Below the pieces are notes generated by a model, which saw nothing but the letters and a program-made list of their open reading frames with translations, was not told where the DNA came from and searched no databases. A stretch of 64,000 nucleotides of DNA from Erythrobacter sp. YT30 (GTDB taxonomy: Bacteria > Pseudomonadota > Alphaproteobacteria > Sphingomonadales > Sphingomonadaceae). Shown here piece after piece: positions 16,542-24,848 of this stretch. Numbering within the stretch: the first letter of the stretch is position 1; every line of letters starts with the position of its first letter. Both the position numbers and the translations under genes were made by a program. The stretch is taken from positions 1,697,501-1,761,500 of the forward strand of contig NZ_LMAF01000002.1 of the NCBI RefSeq assembly GCF_001542875.1. Reading direction: 5' to 3'.

Positions 16542-17615
16542 ATGCTGAAAAGCTTCTCAAGCCTCGCCCTGTGCTGCATTGCTTTGATGTTAGCACCCGC
16601 CGCCTTCGCCCAAGAGCCAAATGCGCTAACCATCGCCGATCAGAGCGTCGCTCCGGGCACGCGAGCGGACTTTCGGATCACCGTCCCAGCACGCGGAGAT
16701 GAACTGGAAAGCTTCATTCCCGTAACCGTTCTTCACGGCGATGAGGAAGGCCCGGTCTTAGCCACCGTAGCAGGCGTTCATGGATTTGAGTTCTCATCCA
16801 TCCTTGCGGTCGATCGATTGCCAGATCGAATTGATCCGACGGATTTGTCTGGCACAATCATATTTGTGCGGATCGCCAATATTCCTTCGTTTGAATATCG
16901 CACACCGCACTTAAATCCAGTTGATCGGAAGAACCTCAATCGCAGCTTTCCCGGCAGCCCAGATGGCACGTCGACCGAGCGTATTGCTGATCTGATATCA
17001 CGGGAAGTTGTGGCACGCGCAGACTTCCTGATGGACTTGCATTCAGGTGACGCGGGTGAGTTTTTGGAGCCATTTGTAGGTGTTTATGGCGGGCCGCTTG
17101 CTACTGATTTCGACCTCGCACTAGAGGTCGCGCGCGGTTTTGGCTTCCCCAATCTGGTGCAATACAAAATGAACACGCAAGAGCAAGTGGACACGCGCCG
17201 CTCGCTCAACCGACAGGGCGTCGCCGCAGGCATCCCCACCATCCTGGTGGAACTTGGCGAGAATGGCAGTCGTTTAGAAGAGCACGCAGAACGGGTCGCG
17301 ACCGGCGTTCAAAACGCCCTCGGCATATTGGGCATGTGGGACAAACCTCGCACCAACGTTCCTCCCGCCGTGCGGTATTTCGAGAGCTCAACTGCGGTAC
17401 GTGCAGAACATTCCGGAATCTACTACCCTGTCGATCTGGATCGCCGTTATGTGTTCGAGGGAGACCTGATTGGGACAATCCGCGACTACACCGGCAAAGA
17501 AGTTCAGAGGCTCTACTCACCGATTGACGGGTATGCGCTGTACGGCAAACGCGGCCCATCGATGCGCGAAGGCGATCCTGTGATTACTATCGGGATTCCA
17601 ACGGAGGCATTTTGA
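16542..17615 (+). CDS. Secreted AstE/ASPA-type (M14-like) zinc deacylase
   Basis: 357 aa with a signal peptide (…ALMLAPAAFAQ) and a succinylglutamate desuccinylase/aspartoacylase fold. Zinc ligands are visible as VAGVHGFE (His and Glu) and DLHSGD (third His), with RKNLNRSFPG as the substrate-binding Asn-Arg segment. Family members remove acyl groups or cleave C-terminal residues from small molecules. It is the last gene of the Zur-type operon, 14 bp after the second permease. A periplasmic enzyme next to a TonB receptor and transporter suggests processing of an imported metal ligand; that is inference, not shown. Confidence 0.82.
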   Translation: MLKSFSSLALCCIALMLAPAAFAQEPNALTIADQSVAPGTRADFRITVPARGDELESFIPVTVLHGDEEGPVLATVAGVHGFEFSSILAVDRLPDRIDPTDLSGTIIFVRIANIPSFEYRTPHLNPVDRKNLNRSFPGSPDGTSTERIADLISREVVARADFLMDLHSGDAGEFLEPFVGVYGGPLATDFDLALEVARGFGFPNLVQYKMNTQEQVDTRRSLNRQGVAAGIPTILVELGENGSRLEEHAERVATGVQNALGILGMWDKPRTNVPPAVRYFESSTAVRAEHSGIYYPVDLDRRYVFEGDLIGTIRDYTGKEVQRLYSPIDGYALYGKRGPSMREGDPVITIGIPTEAF

Positions 17616-17881
17616 GTCTAGACATTCTGCCCTCCGCGCGCCTCCGTACCCGAGCGATCCCGCATCGTATCCTAACTTCGATCTCGCAGATAACAGCTAG
17701 AGAGTAGCTGATAGGTCTTTGGCGATCATTCTGATCGAAGGAGGCAAGAAATGGGCTATTCACGCTATCATCCCGCTTAGATGGGACGGCAATCTAGGAA
17801 CGCCGGGGGGATAGTCGGCGCAAAGAACACGCTCACCTCGTTGATGAATGAGTTAGCGCTATAGGATTGCGACCGCGAGAT
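17616..17881. other. Degenerate intergenic DNA before the integrase scar
   Basis: No gene is supported here. Frames are short and broken. It probably contains more decayed integrase-element sequence continuing into the remnant that starts at 17882, but I cannot align it to any family with confidence. Confidence 0.4.
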
Positions 17882-18033
17882 TATGGCACGCGCTTGCTAA
17901 GACGAACTAAGGTTGCACTCATCTACGAGCGGCACAGATCTCGCTCGGGCACACGAAGATCGAAACAACTGTCCGCTGCCCCGTCGTCGATATCGAGGTC
18001 GCGTTTGAACTCTCGTATGTAAGCGAGGTTTAG
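17882..18033 (+). pseudogene. Tyrosine recombinase (integrase) C-terminal remnant
   Basis: The DNA reads YGTRLLRRTKVALIYER in one frame, then after a small deletion and frame change AQISLGHTKIETTVR-C-PVVDIEVAFEL to a TAG at 18031-18033. These are the last two conserved boxes of a phage/ICE-type integrase (HxLRRTKA…IYxxT, LLGHTKIESTVRYLGVDIEDAL). The catalytic Tyr in TVRY is Cys here and the frame is broken, so it is dead. It marks the right edge of the zinc gene block, as the IS6 remnant marks the left. Confidence 0.75.
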
Positions 18034-18210
18034 ACGGGTGAGTGTCGCGTCCGCTTTCGCGGCGGTCCCTCCTAAAAGTGGACCAACCGCTTCCGGCCCG
18101 GCTTGAGGCCTCGCTCGATGACCGAAGCTGGACGGTGAAAGCGGACTTTGCCCAGTAGGAGCAAGTGCTGAACGAGCGAACATGGAAGACTCTCGTCCAG
18201 CACTCCTAGT
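18034..18210. other. Intergenic DNA after the integrase remnant
   Basis: Between the integrase stop and the convergent DJ-1-type gene. A minus-strand open frame (17923-18183) crosses it, but it is largely the complement of the integrase remnant and carries no recognisable domain. I see no gene. Confidence 0.4.
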
Positions 18211-19101
18211 CTAGGAAGCAGCTAGTGCTCGGAACTCTTGCGCGACGGGGCTGAACATCAGCTCCATCATCTCGCCAACATCCTCGGAAGCATCCGCGAG
18301 GCTTCCCGCTTTGATGGGTGGTTCAGGGTCATATTCGGCCTGAAGCACCAATGTTTCAGCATACTTGCGCCCTCGAAGCTGCTCGACCAGTGCGATAGCG
18401 AAATCGAGGCCCGCTGAGACGCCTGCACCGGTGAGGATGTTGCCGTCTTGCACGACGCGTTCGTCGGTAGGGATCGCTCCATAGTCGGCTAGAATCGGGA
18501 AGGTCGCCCAGTGCGACGTCGCCTTCTTTCCGTCCAGCAATCCAGCTTTCGCAAGGATCATTGAGCCCGTGCACACACTGGTGATATTCTTGGCGCGCGA
18601 GGCCCTGTCTTTAACCCAGTCCATGATCCGTTCCGAGTTCATCACGTCCAGCGTGCCTTTCGTACCGCCGGGCATGAATAGGACGTCGAGATCGGCAGGC
18701 GTTTCTTCCAGCGTGACAGTCGGTGCGATTGCAAGTCCGAGGTCGGACGCCACCGGTTTTAGATCAGGCTCGGTCGTCACGAGGTGCACCTTTGCTCCGA
18801 ACATGCAGGCAAAGAAGTAATGCGGCCCAACAAGATCGAGCGCTGTGAAGCCGGGATAGAGCAGCATCGCGACTTCTTCGTTCTTGAACAGGTTGTCTCC
18901 ATACAGCTCGGTCATCAGCTTATCGTGACGCGCTTTCATCGCCTGTTGTTCTTCAAGCGAGGGGGAGCCCTTTGCGCTGGTATGCCCGCTGTGATCGCCG
19001 TGGCCGGCATGTTGGGCCATGGCCCGTTCAATCGCTAGGAATGGCGCAAGCATCGCTGCTCCGGTCATTCCGCTCAAGAGCGCTCTTCTGTTGATCGTCA
19101 T
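18211..19101 (-). CDS. Tat-exported DJ-1/PfpI family protein
   Basis: 296 aa. The N-terminus INRRALLSGMTGAAMLAPFLA is a Tat-type signal, followed by a His-rich linker (HAGHGDHSGH) and a DJ-1/PfpI (class I glutamine amidotransferase-like) domain. FMPGGTKGT and the nucleophile elbow SVCTGSMILAKAG, with its Cys, are clear, as is the SHWATF segment typical of the isonitrile hydratase/GlxA-N-terminal subgroup. Most relatives are cytoplasmic, so export is notable. It lies 15 bp after the TonB receptor gene in the same direction, probably one operon. Reaction unknown; the His-rich linker suggests metal contact. Confidence 0.82.
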   Translation of the reverse strand: MTINRRALLSGMTGAAMLAPFLAIERAMAQHAGHGDHSGHTSAKGSPSLEEQQAMKARHDKLMTELYGDNLFKNEEVAMLLYPGFTALDLVGPHYFFACMFGAKVHLVTTEPDLKPVASDLGLAIAPTVTLEETPADLDVLFMPGGTKGTLDVMNSERIMDWVKDRASRAKNITSVCTGSMILAKAGLLDGKKATSHWATFPILADYGAIPTDERVVQDGNILTGAGVSAGLDFAIALVEQLRGRKYAETLVLQAEYDPEPPIKAGSLADASEDVGEMMELMFSPVAQEFRALAAS

Positions 19102-19116
19102 TGCCTTTGTCCTTTC

Positions 19117-21240
19117 CTAGAGTTCGAAACCGAGTGTGATAAAGGCGGAACGTGGATTGCCCGGACGCACCACATCTTGCGCGAAGTATTGGTAGGGAAC
19201 GAAATAGTCGGCATTGAAAATGTTATCGAATCTGAACCCAAGCCGCACATTATCCCATTTGTAAGCCAACTGCGCATCGGTCACGACATATCCATCGACC
19301 TCAGCGCCATTGGGTAGGGTGATGACAGTGTCGCTTGCACCGGTAAGACCCGCACCAAATTCCAACCCAGCCAGCTTGCCATTCAGGAACCGGTAGCGCG
19401 CAGCAATCCTTCCCTGATGCTCCGGCACTCGCACGAGCCGGTCCCCTGCAGGGATCACTGTGTCTTCGATGATGCGCGCGTCGGTGTAGGCATAGCTTGC
19501 AAGCAGAGAGAATGCGGGTGTGGGTTCAAAGATAATATCAGCCTCGATGCCCTCGCTGCGTTGCTCTCCGGTCTGGATTGATGTGAAGAAAGTCGTCGGA
19601 TCAGGTGTCGGCACATTGGTGCGGTCGATCCTGTAGACGGCCAGCGTGCCAGACAACCCTACATCATCGAGACCGAACTTGATCCCAGCCTCATAGCTTT
19701 CGCTGCGCTCTGGCAGCGGAGGCTCGGCGCCATTGAAGAAGATCGAAAGCCTCGATCCAGTCGCATATCCGGCGAACAGGCTTATCCCTTCGGTCACATC
19801 GAAAGTGATGCCAAACCGAGGGTCCCATTCCTGATAGGTCTCGTTGTTGCCAGCACCGCCGACGATTTCATCGATCCCCAACTCCGAATAGCGGATCGAG
19901 GCGAGAATATGCACCCTGTCAGCAATGGTGATCTGGTCCTGCGCATAGACTGCGAAGGTGTTGTATTGATTGGTCAGGAAGGTCGTGAGATCGGGCACCG
20001 GGAAGAAGTCGAAATCGGAAGCCGGATTGGCGTAGTCGAACGGAAAGACATTGAAGAGATCAAAACCCGACGCCGCGTTGTAATCCGCCTGATCCCACTG
20101 CACCCCGCCGAGAATGACGTGTTCGATTGCGCCGGTTGTGAATTCGGCAGTCAGTGAGCCGTCGACTGTCCATTCATCAACGCTCGCAGGCAATTGCCCG
20201 CGAATTTGAGGGCAGGATGTATCGCTCAGACCGGAGGCTGCGCCGCAAGGAAAGAAGGCGAGAAACGGCGATGAGGCAAACTCGCGAAAGTCGTTCTCGT
20301 ATCGCCTCCCGCGTAGGTTGAAGGTCAGGCCATCGGACAGCCGTTGCGTCCATTCTAATTGCGCAGTTAGGTTCTGGACATTGGTGTTGGGCGCATTCGT
20401 CGAGCCCGTGAAACGATCCGGATCAACGCGCGGGTCGTCCTGAAAGATCGCGGGAAGACCCGCATATTCGAGCTGGTCAATCTCGCTGTAAGTGAAGCGT
20501 CCAACCACTTCGGTGTCGGGCGACGGAGCCCAGCGGATCGAGGGCGAAATTAGCAGCCGTTCAATATCGACCACGTCAATATTGTCCTCAGTCGATTGGT
20601 ATTCACCAACGACACGCGCGGACAGCGTATCGGTCAGGGCTGCGCCCAGATCGACTGCCGCCGAATAGCTCTCAAAGCTACCGAACCGCACCCTGCCTTT
20701 GACGTTGTCCTCGCCATTCGCGGTCTTTGAGACAAGATTGATAAGGCCGCCCACTGGCGATCCGGTGCCGCCTCCGAACAGCGTAGACGTAGGACCTTTA
20801 GCGACTTCTATCCGCTCGACATTCCAGAGGCTACCGGGGTCGATAACCGCTGTGTCGCCATATCCGATAAGCCCATCAGTGAAGATTTCTGCCTCAAAGC
20901 CGCGCACAATCGGGTTGGCGAGTACGAGTTCGGATGGCAGCGAAGGGACTACACCTGAGACGTTGCGAAGAGCTTCGTCGAGCGTGACGAGTTCCTGATC
21001 CTCGATCAGCTGCTCAGTCAGCACCTGGATCGATTGGGGCACCTCGTTGAGAGGAACAGGAGTTCGCGTCGCGGTTGCTTGATCGACCGAGTAGGCATCA
21101 CGCTCACCGATGACGGTGATGTCGCCGGGCGTCCAACCGCCCCGTTCAATGTTTTCAGCGTTGTTTTCTTGGGCGAATGCTGGCGAGGCAGCAGAAAGCA
21201 TAGTTCCGGCAAGAAGCGCCGGGAAGAGGGTACGTTTCAT
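19117..21240 (-). CDS. TonB-dependent outer membrane receptor (siderophore type)
   Basis: 707 aa. Signal peptide (…AASPAFAQE), plug domain with TPVPLNEVPQSIQVL, IVRGFEAE and ERIEVAKGPTSTLFGG, then a barrel ending in a hydrophobic residue (FITLGFEL). The plug wording is that of the FhuA/FecA-like siderophore family. It stands between the DUF2946-like gene upstream and the DJ-1-type gene downstream, all leftward. No Zur-like box precedes it. The neighbouring Met/His-rich protein hints at copper or another metal rather than plain iron, but the sequence cannot decide the substrate. Confidence 0.88.
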   Translation of the reverse strand: MKRTLFPALLAGTMLSAASPAFAQENNAENIERGGWTPGDITVIGERDAYSVDQATATRTPVPLNEVPQSIQVLTEQLIEDQELVTLDEALRNVSGVVPSLPSELVLANPIVRGFEAEIFTDGLIGYGDTAVIDPGSLWNVERIEVAKGPTSTLFGGGTGSPVGGLINLVSKTANGEDNVKGRVRFGSFESYSAAVDLGAALTDTLSARVVGEYQSTEDNIDVVDIERLLISPSIRWAPSPDTEVVGRFTYSEIDQLEYAGLPAIFQDDPRVDPDRFTGSTNAPNTNVQNLTAQLEWTQRLSDGLTFNLRGRRYENDFREFASSPFLAFFPCGAASGLSDTSCPQIRGQLPASVDEWTVDGSLTAEFTTGAIEHVILGGVQWDQADYNAASGFDLFNVFPFDYANPASDFDFFPVPDLTTFLTNQYNTFAVYAQDQITIADRVHILASIRYSELGIDEIVGGAGNNETYQEWDPRFGITFDVTEGISLFAGYATGSRLSIFFNGAEPPLPERSESYEAGIKFGLDDVGLSGTLAVYRIDRTNVPTPDPTTFFTSIQTGEQRSEGIEADIIFEPTPAFSLLASYAYTDARIIEDTVIPAGDRLVRVPEHQGRIAARYRFLNGKLAGLEFGAGLTGASDTVITLPNGAEVDGYVVTDAQLAYKWDNVRLGFRFDNIFNADYFVPYQYFAQDVVRPGNPRSAFITLGFEL

Positions 21241-21326
21241 ATCTTATCCTTACGCACGCGCAAGAGCGGCGATGCTCAAGCGCAAGAAACCGAACGGCAT
21301 CTAAGCCGTGCTTTGTTTGGGGTTTC

Positions 21327-21773
21327 TCAGGTAAAGGATGGTGGGCCGCGCAGAGGCGGGCGAAGATTGGAAAGCCTTGGCAGACAGATGGGCGTGCGCG
21401 GCGCAAGGCCAAGTAGGAGTGTGAACGCCAGCGCCAAACCAAGGATGACCGGATCATTTGCGCCAGTCGCGAGCTTGTTGATGCCAGCAAGGGCGCAGTC
21501 CTTAGACTGATTGCTAGATGAGCCATCGCCTTCACCATGACCCATGTTCGCATGATCCATGTTCGCATGATCCATCATGCTTTGATCGATTTGAGGCTTG
21601 GCGGTGCGTCCGAGCGGATGAGTATCAGGGCAGATAAAGACAGATGGCCATCCGCTTTCGGAGGTCGCAATCATGTATCCCGCAGGTGCTAGCGAGTTTA
21701 GACCTAGGCTTGCGAAAAGCAGGAAAAGCAAAGCATAACGCAACCGGCTCGTGATATGCTGTATCATCGGCAT
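21327..21773 (-). CDS. DUF2946-like membrane protein, Met/His-rich
   Basis: 148 aa. An N-terminal helix (about 13-30) and a second helix near 108-123 flank a periplasmic stretch with FICPDTHP, a Met/His/Asp run (MMDHANMDHANMGHGEG) and a KDCALAG Cys. The C-terminal LRPPLRGPPSF tail is typical of DUF2946-type proteins that sit next to TonB receptors. The Met/His run suggests copper or silver contact. It is the first gene of the leftward group with the TonB receptor, 86 bp upstream of it. Function is not established. Confidence 0.65.
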   Translation of the reverse strand: MPMIQHITSRLRYALLFLLFASLGLNSLAPAGYMIATSESGWPSVFICPDTHPLGRTAKPQIDQSMMDHANMDHANMGHGEGDGSSSNQSKDCALAGINKLATGANDPVILGLALAFTLLLGLAPRTPICLPRLSNLRPPLRGPPSFT

Positions 21774-22141
21774 TCGCGTGAGCGGTTACGCGGCCCGTTC
21801 GCTCTTGTCACGTCGATTTCGACGTCCGAAACTGAATCGTTGGCTGAATGGCTGCTTTGACACTCGTTGTGCTCCGAACCCGACAGCCCGCTTTTGGGGT
21901 GCAAAACGCAAATTGATCGGAGACAGCTTCCTTTGTGACTTCCACCATCGGCATTTTTTCATAAGTTTTTTTGGAAAGCTTAGAGCGGGCACTCCAACTC
22001 TACAGATCCTGTGACCTGCACGGGCCAATTTGTTAGCCAGATACAGAGCACTTTGCATCGATTGGGTTGTTGTGCGTCTTAGCTACTAGCAAAGCGCAAT
22101 TGGACATGGGAGCGCCTTGCCGCAGCACAGTAAGAGACTTC
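21774..22141. other. Intergenic gap without a supported gene
   Basis: 368 bp between the DUF2946-like gene start and the DUF2189 gene stop, both leftward. It holds an AT-rich patch with T-runs (about 21955-21975) that probably belongs to the promoter of the TonB group. Open frames on either strand have no domain features. No convincing Zur- or Fnr-like palindrome was seen. Confidence 0.45.
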
Positions 22142-22918
22142 TCAAGGCTCCGAGCCAACCCTCCGATAGAGGTGCCATGTGGAATGACCAAGTACGGGCA
22201 GAACGACCAGCAAACCCAGAAACGCTGGGATCATCGCGAGGAATAGCATGGCCGCGATCATGAACGCCCAAACGAGAAGCACCGAAGTGTTCGCTCGGAA
22301 GATGCGTAAACTGGCAAGGATTGCGCTGATGAAATCAACCCGCTGCTCTACAAGCATGGGCAGGCTGAAGACCGTGATTACGAAGAATACGAGCGCTATG
22401 ACCGCTCCAAAAACACTGCCTACCAGCAGCATCTGCATTCCTGCTGGGGTTAACAAGAATGCCAGTGATTCTGATCCTGCACCCGCTTCGACCAGAAAGA
22501 TCGAGAAGACGAGGTGTGCGATGATCACCCAGAAACCAAATCCCACGAAGATGATCACTCCCATACTCAGGATCTGATCATCGTCGCGGCCTTTGATCGC
22601 TCGCAGAACATCTGGCCAACTCATCGCCAGGCTGGATTCGCGGCGACGGCTCACTTCGTAAAGCCCAACCGCCGTAAAGGGAGCGAGTAAGGGGAAGCCA
22701 GCCGCGGCCGGAATAAGCCATGAAATCTCGCTCCACCCGATCATCGCGTAAATGAGAAGAAGACCGGAAAGAGCAAATACGGCGCCGAAACACAGGCCAT
22801 ATTGCGGCTTGGCCCGAAAGTCGCTCCAGCCCGCTCGCAAGGCCGCAAAAAGATCTGAGATTGTCAGTTCGCCGGCCGTCGCGAGCGGTTTTTGATTGGT
22901 ATTGCCAATGTTCTCCAC
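22142..22918 (-). CDS. DUF2189 inner membrane protein
   Basis: About 258 aa, six membrane helices. DLFAALRAGWSDFRAKPQYGLCFG at the N-terminus and FPLLAPFTAVGLYEVSRRRE in the second helix pair are the signature of DUF2189. The GTG at 22918 has a strong GGGAGG six bases upstream and is preferred over the longer frame to 22975. The family often occurs near cytochrome oxidase genes in alphaproteobacteria, consistent with the Fnr and cbb3 genes starting 1 kb away. No biochemical function is known. Confidence 0.8.
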   Translation of the reverse strand: MENIGNTNQKPLATAGELTISDLFAALRAGWSDFRAKPQYGLCFGAVFALSGLLLIYAMIGWSEISWLIPAAAGFPLLAPFTAVGLYEVSRRRESSLAMSWPDVLRAIKGRDDDQILSMGVIIFVGFGFWVIIAHLVFSIFLVEAGAGSESLAFLLTPAGMQMLLVGSVFGAVIALVFFVITVFSLPMLVEQRVDFISAILASLRIFRANTSVLLVWAFMIAAMLFLAMIPAFLGLLVVLPVLGHSTWHLYRRVGSEP

Positions 22919-22971
22919 GTGACACCTCCCATCATCGCCCTGACGACAATGGTAGCATGACGCAGTGGCTA

Positions 22972-23649
22972 TCAAAAGCGGTACGAAACGCCTGCGCTAA
23001 GCACCCACGGGTCAAGATCGTGGTCATTCTCGATCACCAGCGTGTCGCCAACGAACCAGCGAGCAGTCGTCCCGATGAAATAGCGTTTTGCATCAAGGCT
23101 TACGCCGAAACCGCTATCGCCGACGGGCGCATCGAGACCGGCCTGAAGAACGAAACCAAATTCATCCGACAAGGTCGTGTTCGTCACACCAAGAGGTGCG
23201 GTGCCTGCGGCGGTATCATCGACATCGAGCCAGATGAAATAGGCTGCACCGGCACCAACGTAGGGCTTCACGCCGCCAAGATCGAAATGCGCCTTTGCTG
23301 TCACTGTCGCGGGTAGCAGAAGACCGTCCGAAACCAGCTCAGTGCCGTCGGGAAGTCCGGCAGTCGCATCGACATCATGCTGTGTGGTTCCAGCGATCGT
23401 CTCAATAGAGAAGTTGTTGGTAATGAAGTATTCTGCGGCGATTGTCGGGACGACATTGTCATTAGCCTTTGTCTGGAGGCCGTCCGTGATTCCAACAAGG
23501 TCAACGTTGGTCTGATCGATTTCGCCGTCAGGCAGCACTGCAGTTCCCAGAAGTTTGATCTGGATATTCCCAGCATCATCCTGAGCCAGAGCAGGTGTAC
23601 TCATCGTCGCGAGTGCAACTGTTCCGGCGAAGAGTAGAGTTTTTCTCAT
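22972..23649 (-). CDS. ompW: OmpW-family outer membrane protein
   Basis: About 225 aa from ATG 23649 (signal MRKTLLFAGTVALATMSTPALAQ). Repeating beta strands fit an eight-stranded barrel; VKPYVGAGAAYFIW and a C-terminal SAGVSYRF with final Phe are classic OmpW marks. OmpW makes a small hydrophobic channel and is often induced when oxygen is low. The Fnr box at 23879-23892 lies 230 bp upstream between this gene and the divergent Crp/Fnr gene and may control both. The open frame upstream to 23817 is not coding. Confidence 0.87.
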   Translation of the reverse strand: MRKTLLFAGTVALATMSTPALAQDDAGNIQIKLLGTAVLPDGEIDQTNVDLVGITDGLQTKANDNVVPTIAAEYFITNNFSIETIAGTTQHDVDATAGLPDGTELVSDGLLLPATVTAKAHFDLGGVKPYVGAGAAYFIWLDVDDTAAGTAPLGVTNTTLSDEFGFVLQAGLDAPVGDSGFGVSLDAKRYFIGTTARWFVGDTLVIENDHDLDPWVLSAGVSYRF

Positions 23650-23878
23650 GTCGAATATTCCTTGGTTAAAACTGTTTCTTTGAGGAAAAGCTGGATTTGC
23701 TTTCTGAGATTTGACTTGGTTCTGTCGTCGGCCAAATGGCAGACCGAATGGCCTAGGCCGGACTATAATGATCCGTGCGTCGATCATGCTTTTCGATCCC
23801 ATGGCAGCAGTGGCCACCCGACGTGGCCCAGGATGTTTGCTGACTTCGGCGGGCTACTATTTCGAAGATTGGCCTGCA

Positions 23879-23892
23879 TTGATCCAGATCAA
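23879..23892. promoter_or_regulatory. Fnr/FixK box upstream of the Crp/Fnr gene
   Basis: TTGATCCAGATCAA is a perfect TTGAT-N4-ATCAA palindrome, the textbook Fnr/FixK site. It lies about 70 bp before the Crp/Fnr regulator gene and 230 bp before the divergent ompW, so it probably gives autoregulation and may also act on ompW. The same 14-mer recurs at 24677. Confidence 0.9.
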
Positions 23893-23963
23893 TGTGATCA
23901 GACTGGCCTTAGCCCAGAACAACCCTTGTCCTGCCGAGGCGGAGGAATTTGGGGCATGAGGCC

Positions 23964-24662
23964 ATGACGTTTCCCGATCTGTTTGAACGGTTCGCGACCG
24001 ACATCCTTCCCATGAGTATATCGGATGCAACTCACCTGAAGTTTCAGTCACTGGCTCGCTATGTAAGCGCTAGGTGTGGTGATGCGCCGTTCACGGGTAG
24101 CGGCCACGATCAGATGGTCTTTATTGCGCGGGGAAGCACAAAACTGGTCGCTCAGGCATCGCATGGGCGCGAGCAAATCGTGGCGTTCAACTTTGAGGGT
24201 GATCTAGTGTCAGTACCGGCACGAGCAGCCCATGCTTATTCCTTGATTGCGCTGGTCGATTGCGAGCTAATTTACTTCCCCGCAGACAGGTTTTTCCAAT
24301 TGGCCCAAGAAGAAGCGGTCATCGTTGCGACCATGCTGGATCGTGCATTGCAAGCGCTTTCGCGGTGCCGAGAGAAGACCATTACTCTAGGCCGAAAGAC
24401 GGCGCAGGAGAGGCTTTCGAGCTTTCTGATAGCGATGGGAGACCGAATTGGTGTGGCCTGCGATAAAGGAGTGGCGTTGGACTTGCCGATGTCGCGACGT
24501 GATATTGGAGACAGCCTTGGACTGACAATAGAAACAATCAGTCGCCAACTCACCGAACTGCGTTCTGAAGGACTTATCGAAACTCCGGGCCGTTCTCAGA
24601 TATTGCTGCTCAATCGTGTGGAATTGAATGCGCGCGCTGGGCATATGCAGGTAGCCGCCTGA
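23964..24662 (+). CDS. Crp/Fnr-family regulator of the low-oxygen regulon
   Basis: About 232 aa. The cNMP-binding-like beta roll (residues 20-130) is followed by a dimer helix and a Crp-type HTH, LPMSRRDIGDSLGLTIETISRQLTEL. The Glu-x-x-Ser-Arg in the recognition helix is the set that reads TTGAT half-sites, matching the three boxes around it. The N-terminus lacks the Cys cluster of oxygen-sensing FNR (only scattered Cys near 38, 106 and 133), so it looks FixK-like, or senses oxygen in another way. Start is ATG 23964 or TTG 23949; neither has a decisive ribosome site. Confidence 0.88.
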   Translation: MTFPDLFERFATDILPMSISDATHLKFQSLARYVSARCGDAPFTGSGHDQMVFIARGSTKLVAQASHGREQIVAFNFEGDLVSVPARAAHAYSLIALVDCELIYFPADRFFQLAQEEAVIVATMLDRALQALSRCREKTITLGRKTAQERLSSFLIAMGDRIGVACDKGVALDLPMSRRDIGDSLGLTIETISRQLTELRSEGLIETPGRSQILLLNRVELNARAGHMQVAA

Positions 24663-24676
24663 TTTAATTTCGAAAA

Positions 24677-24690
24677 TTGATCCAGATCAA
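24677..24690. promoter_or_regulatory. Fnr/FixK box directly after the regulator gene
   Basis: TTGATCCAGATCAA, identical to the site at 23879; the match extends to 17 bases (ATTGATCCAGATCAATG). It lies 14 bp after the regulator stop and about 230 bp before ccoN. It may give a second promoter for the cbb3 operon or extra binding with the nearer site. Confidence 0.8.
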
Positions 24691-24848
24691 TGAAGTTCGA
24701 TCTTCATCAGGATAGCAAGTGTCCAGCCAAGTTGACAGGTGAGAGCGCGTTGGACGGTTTTTTCGGGCTCATTCCTCCGACCTAGTGGCGCTGAATGAAT
24801 GCTGCTTCGGCAAATGAAAGGAAAATGAGGCGCAAAGTTCGCGCCAGT

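Noticed and set aside
21786..22058. A 90-aa minus-strand gene in the 21.8-22.1 kb gap
   Set aside because: No domain, no good ribosome binding site and a composition unlike its neighbours; probably chance.
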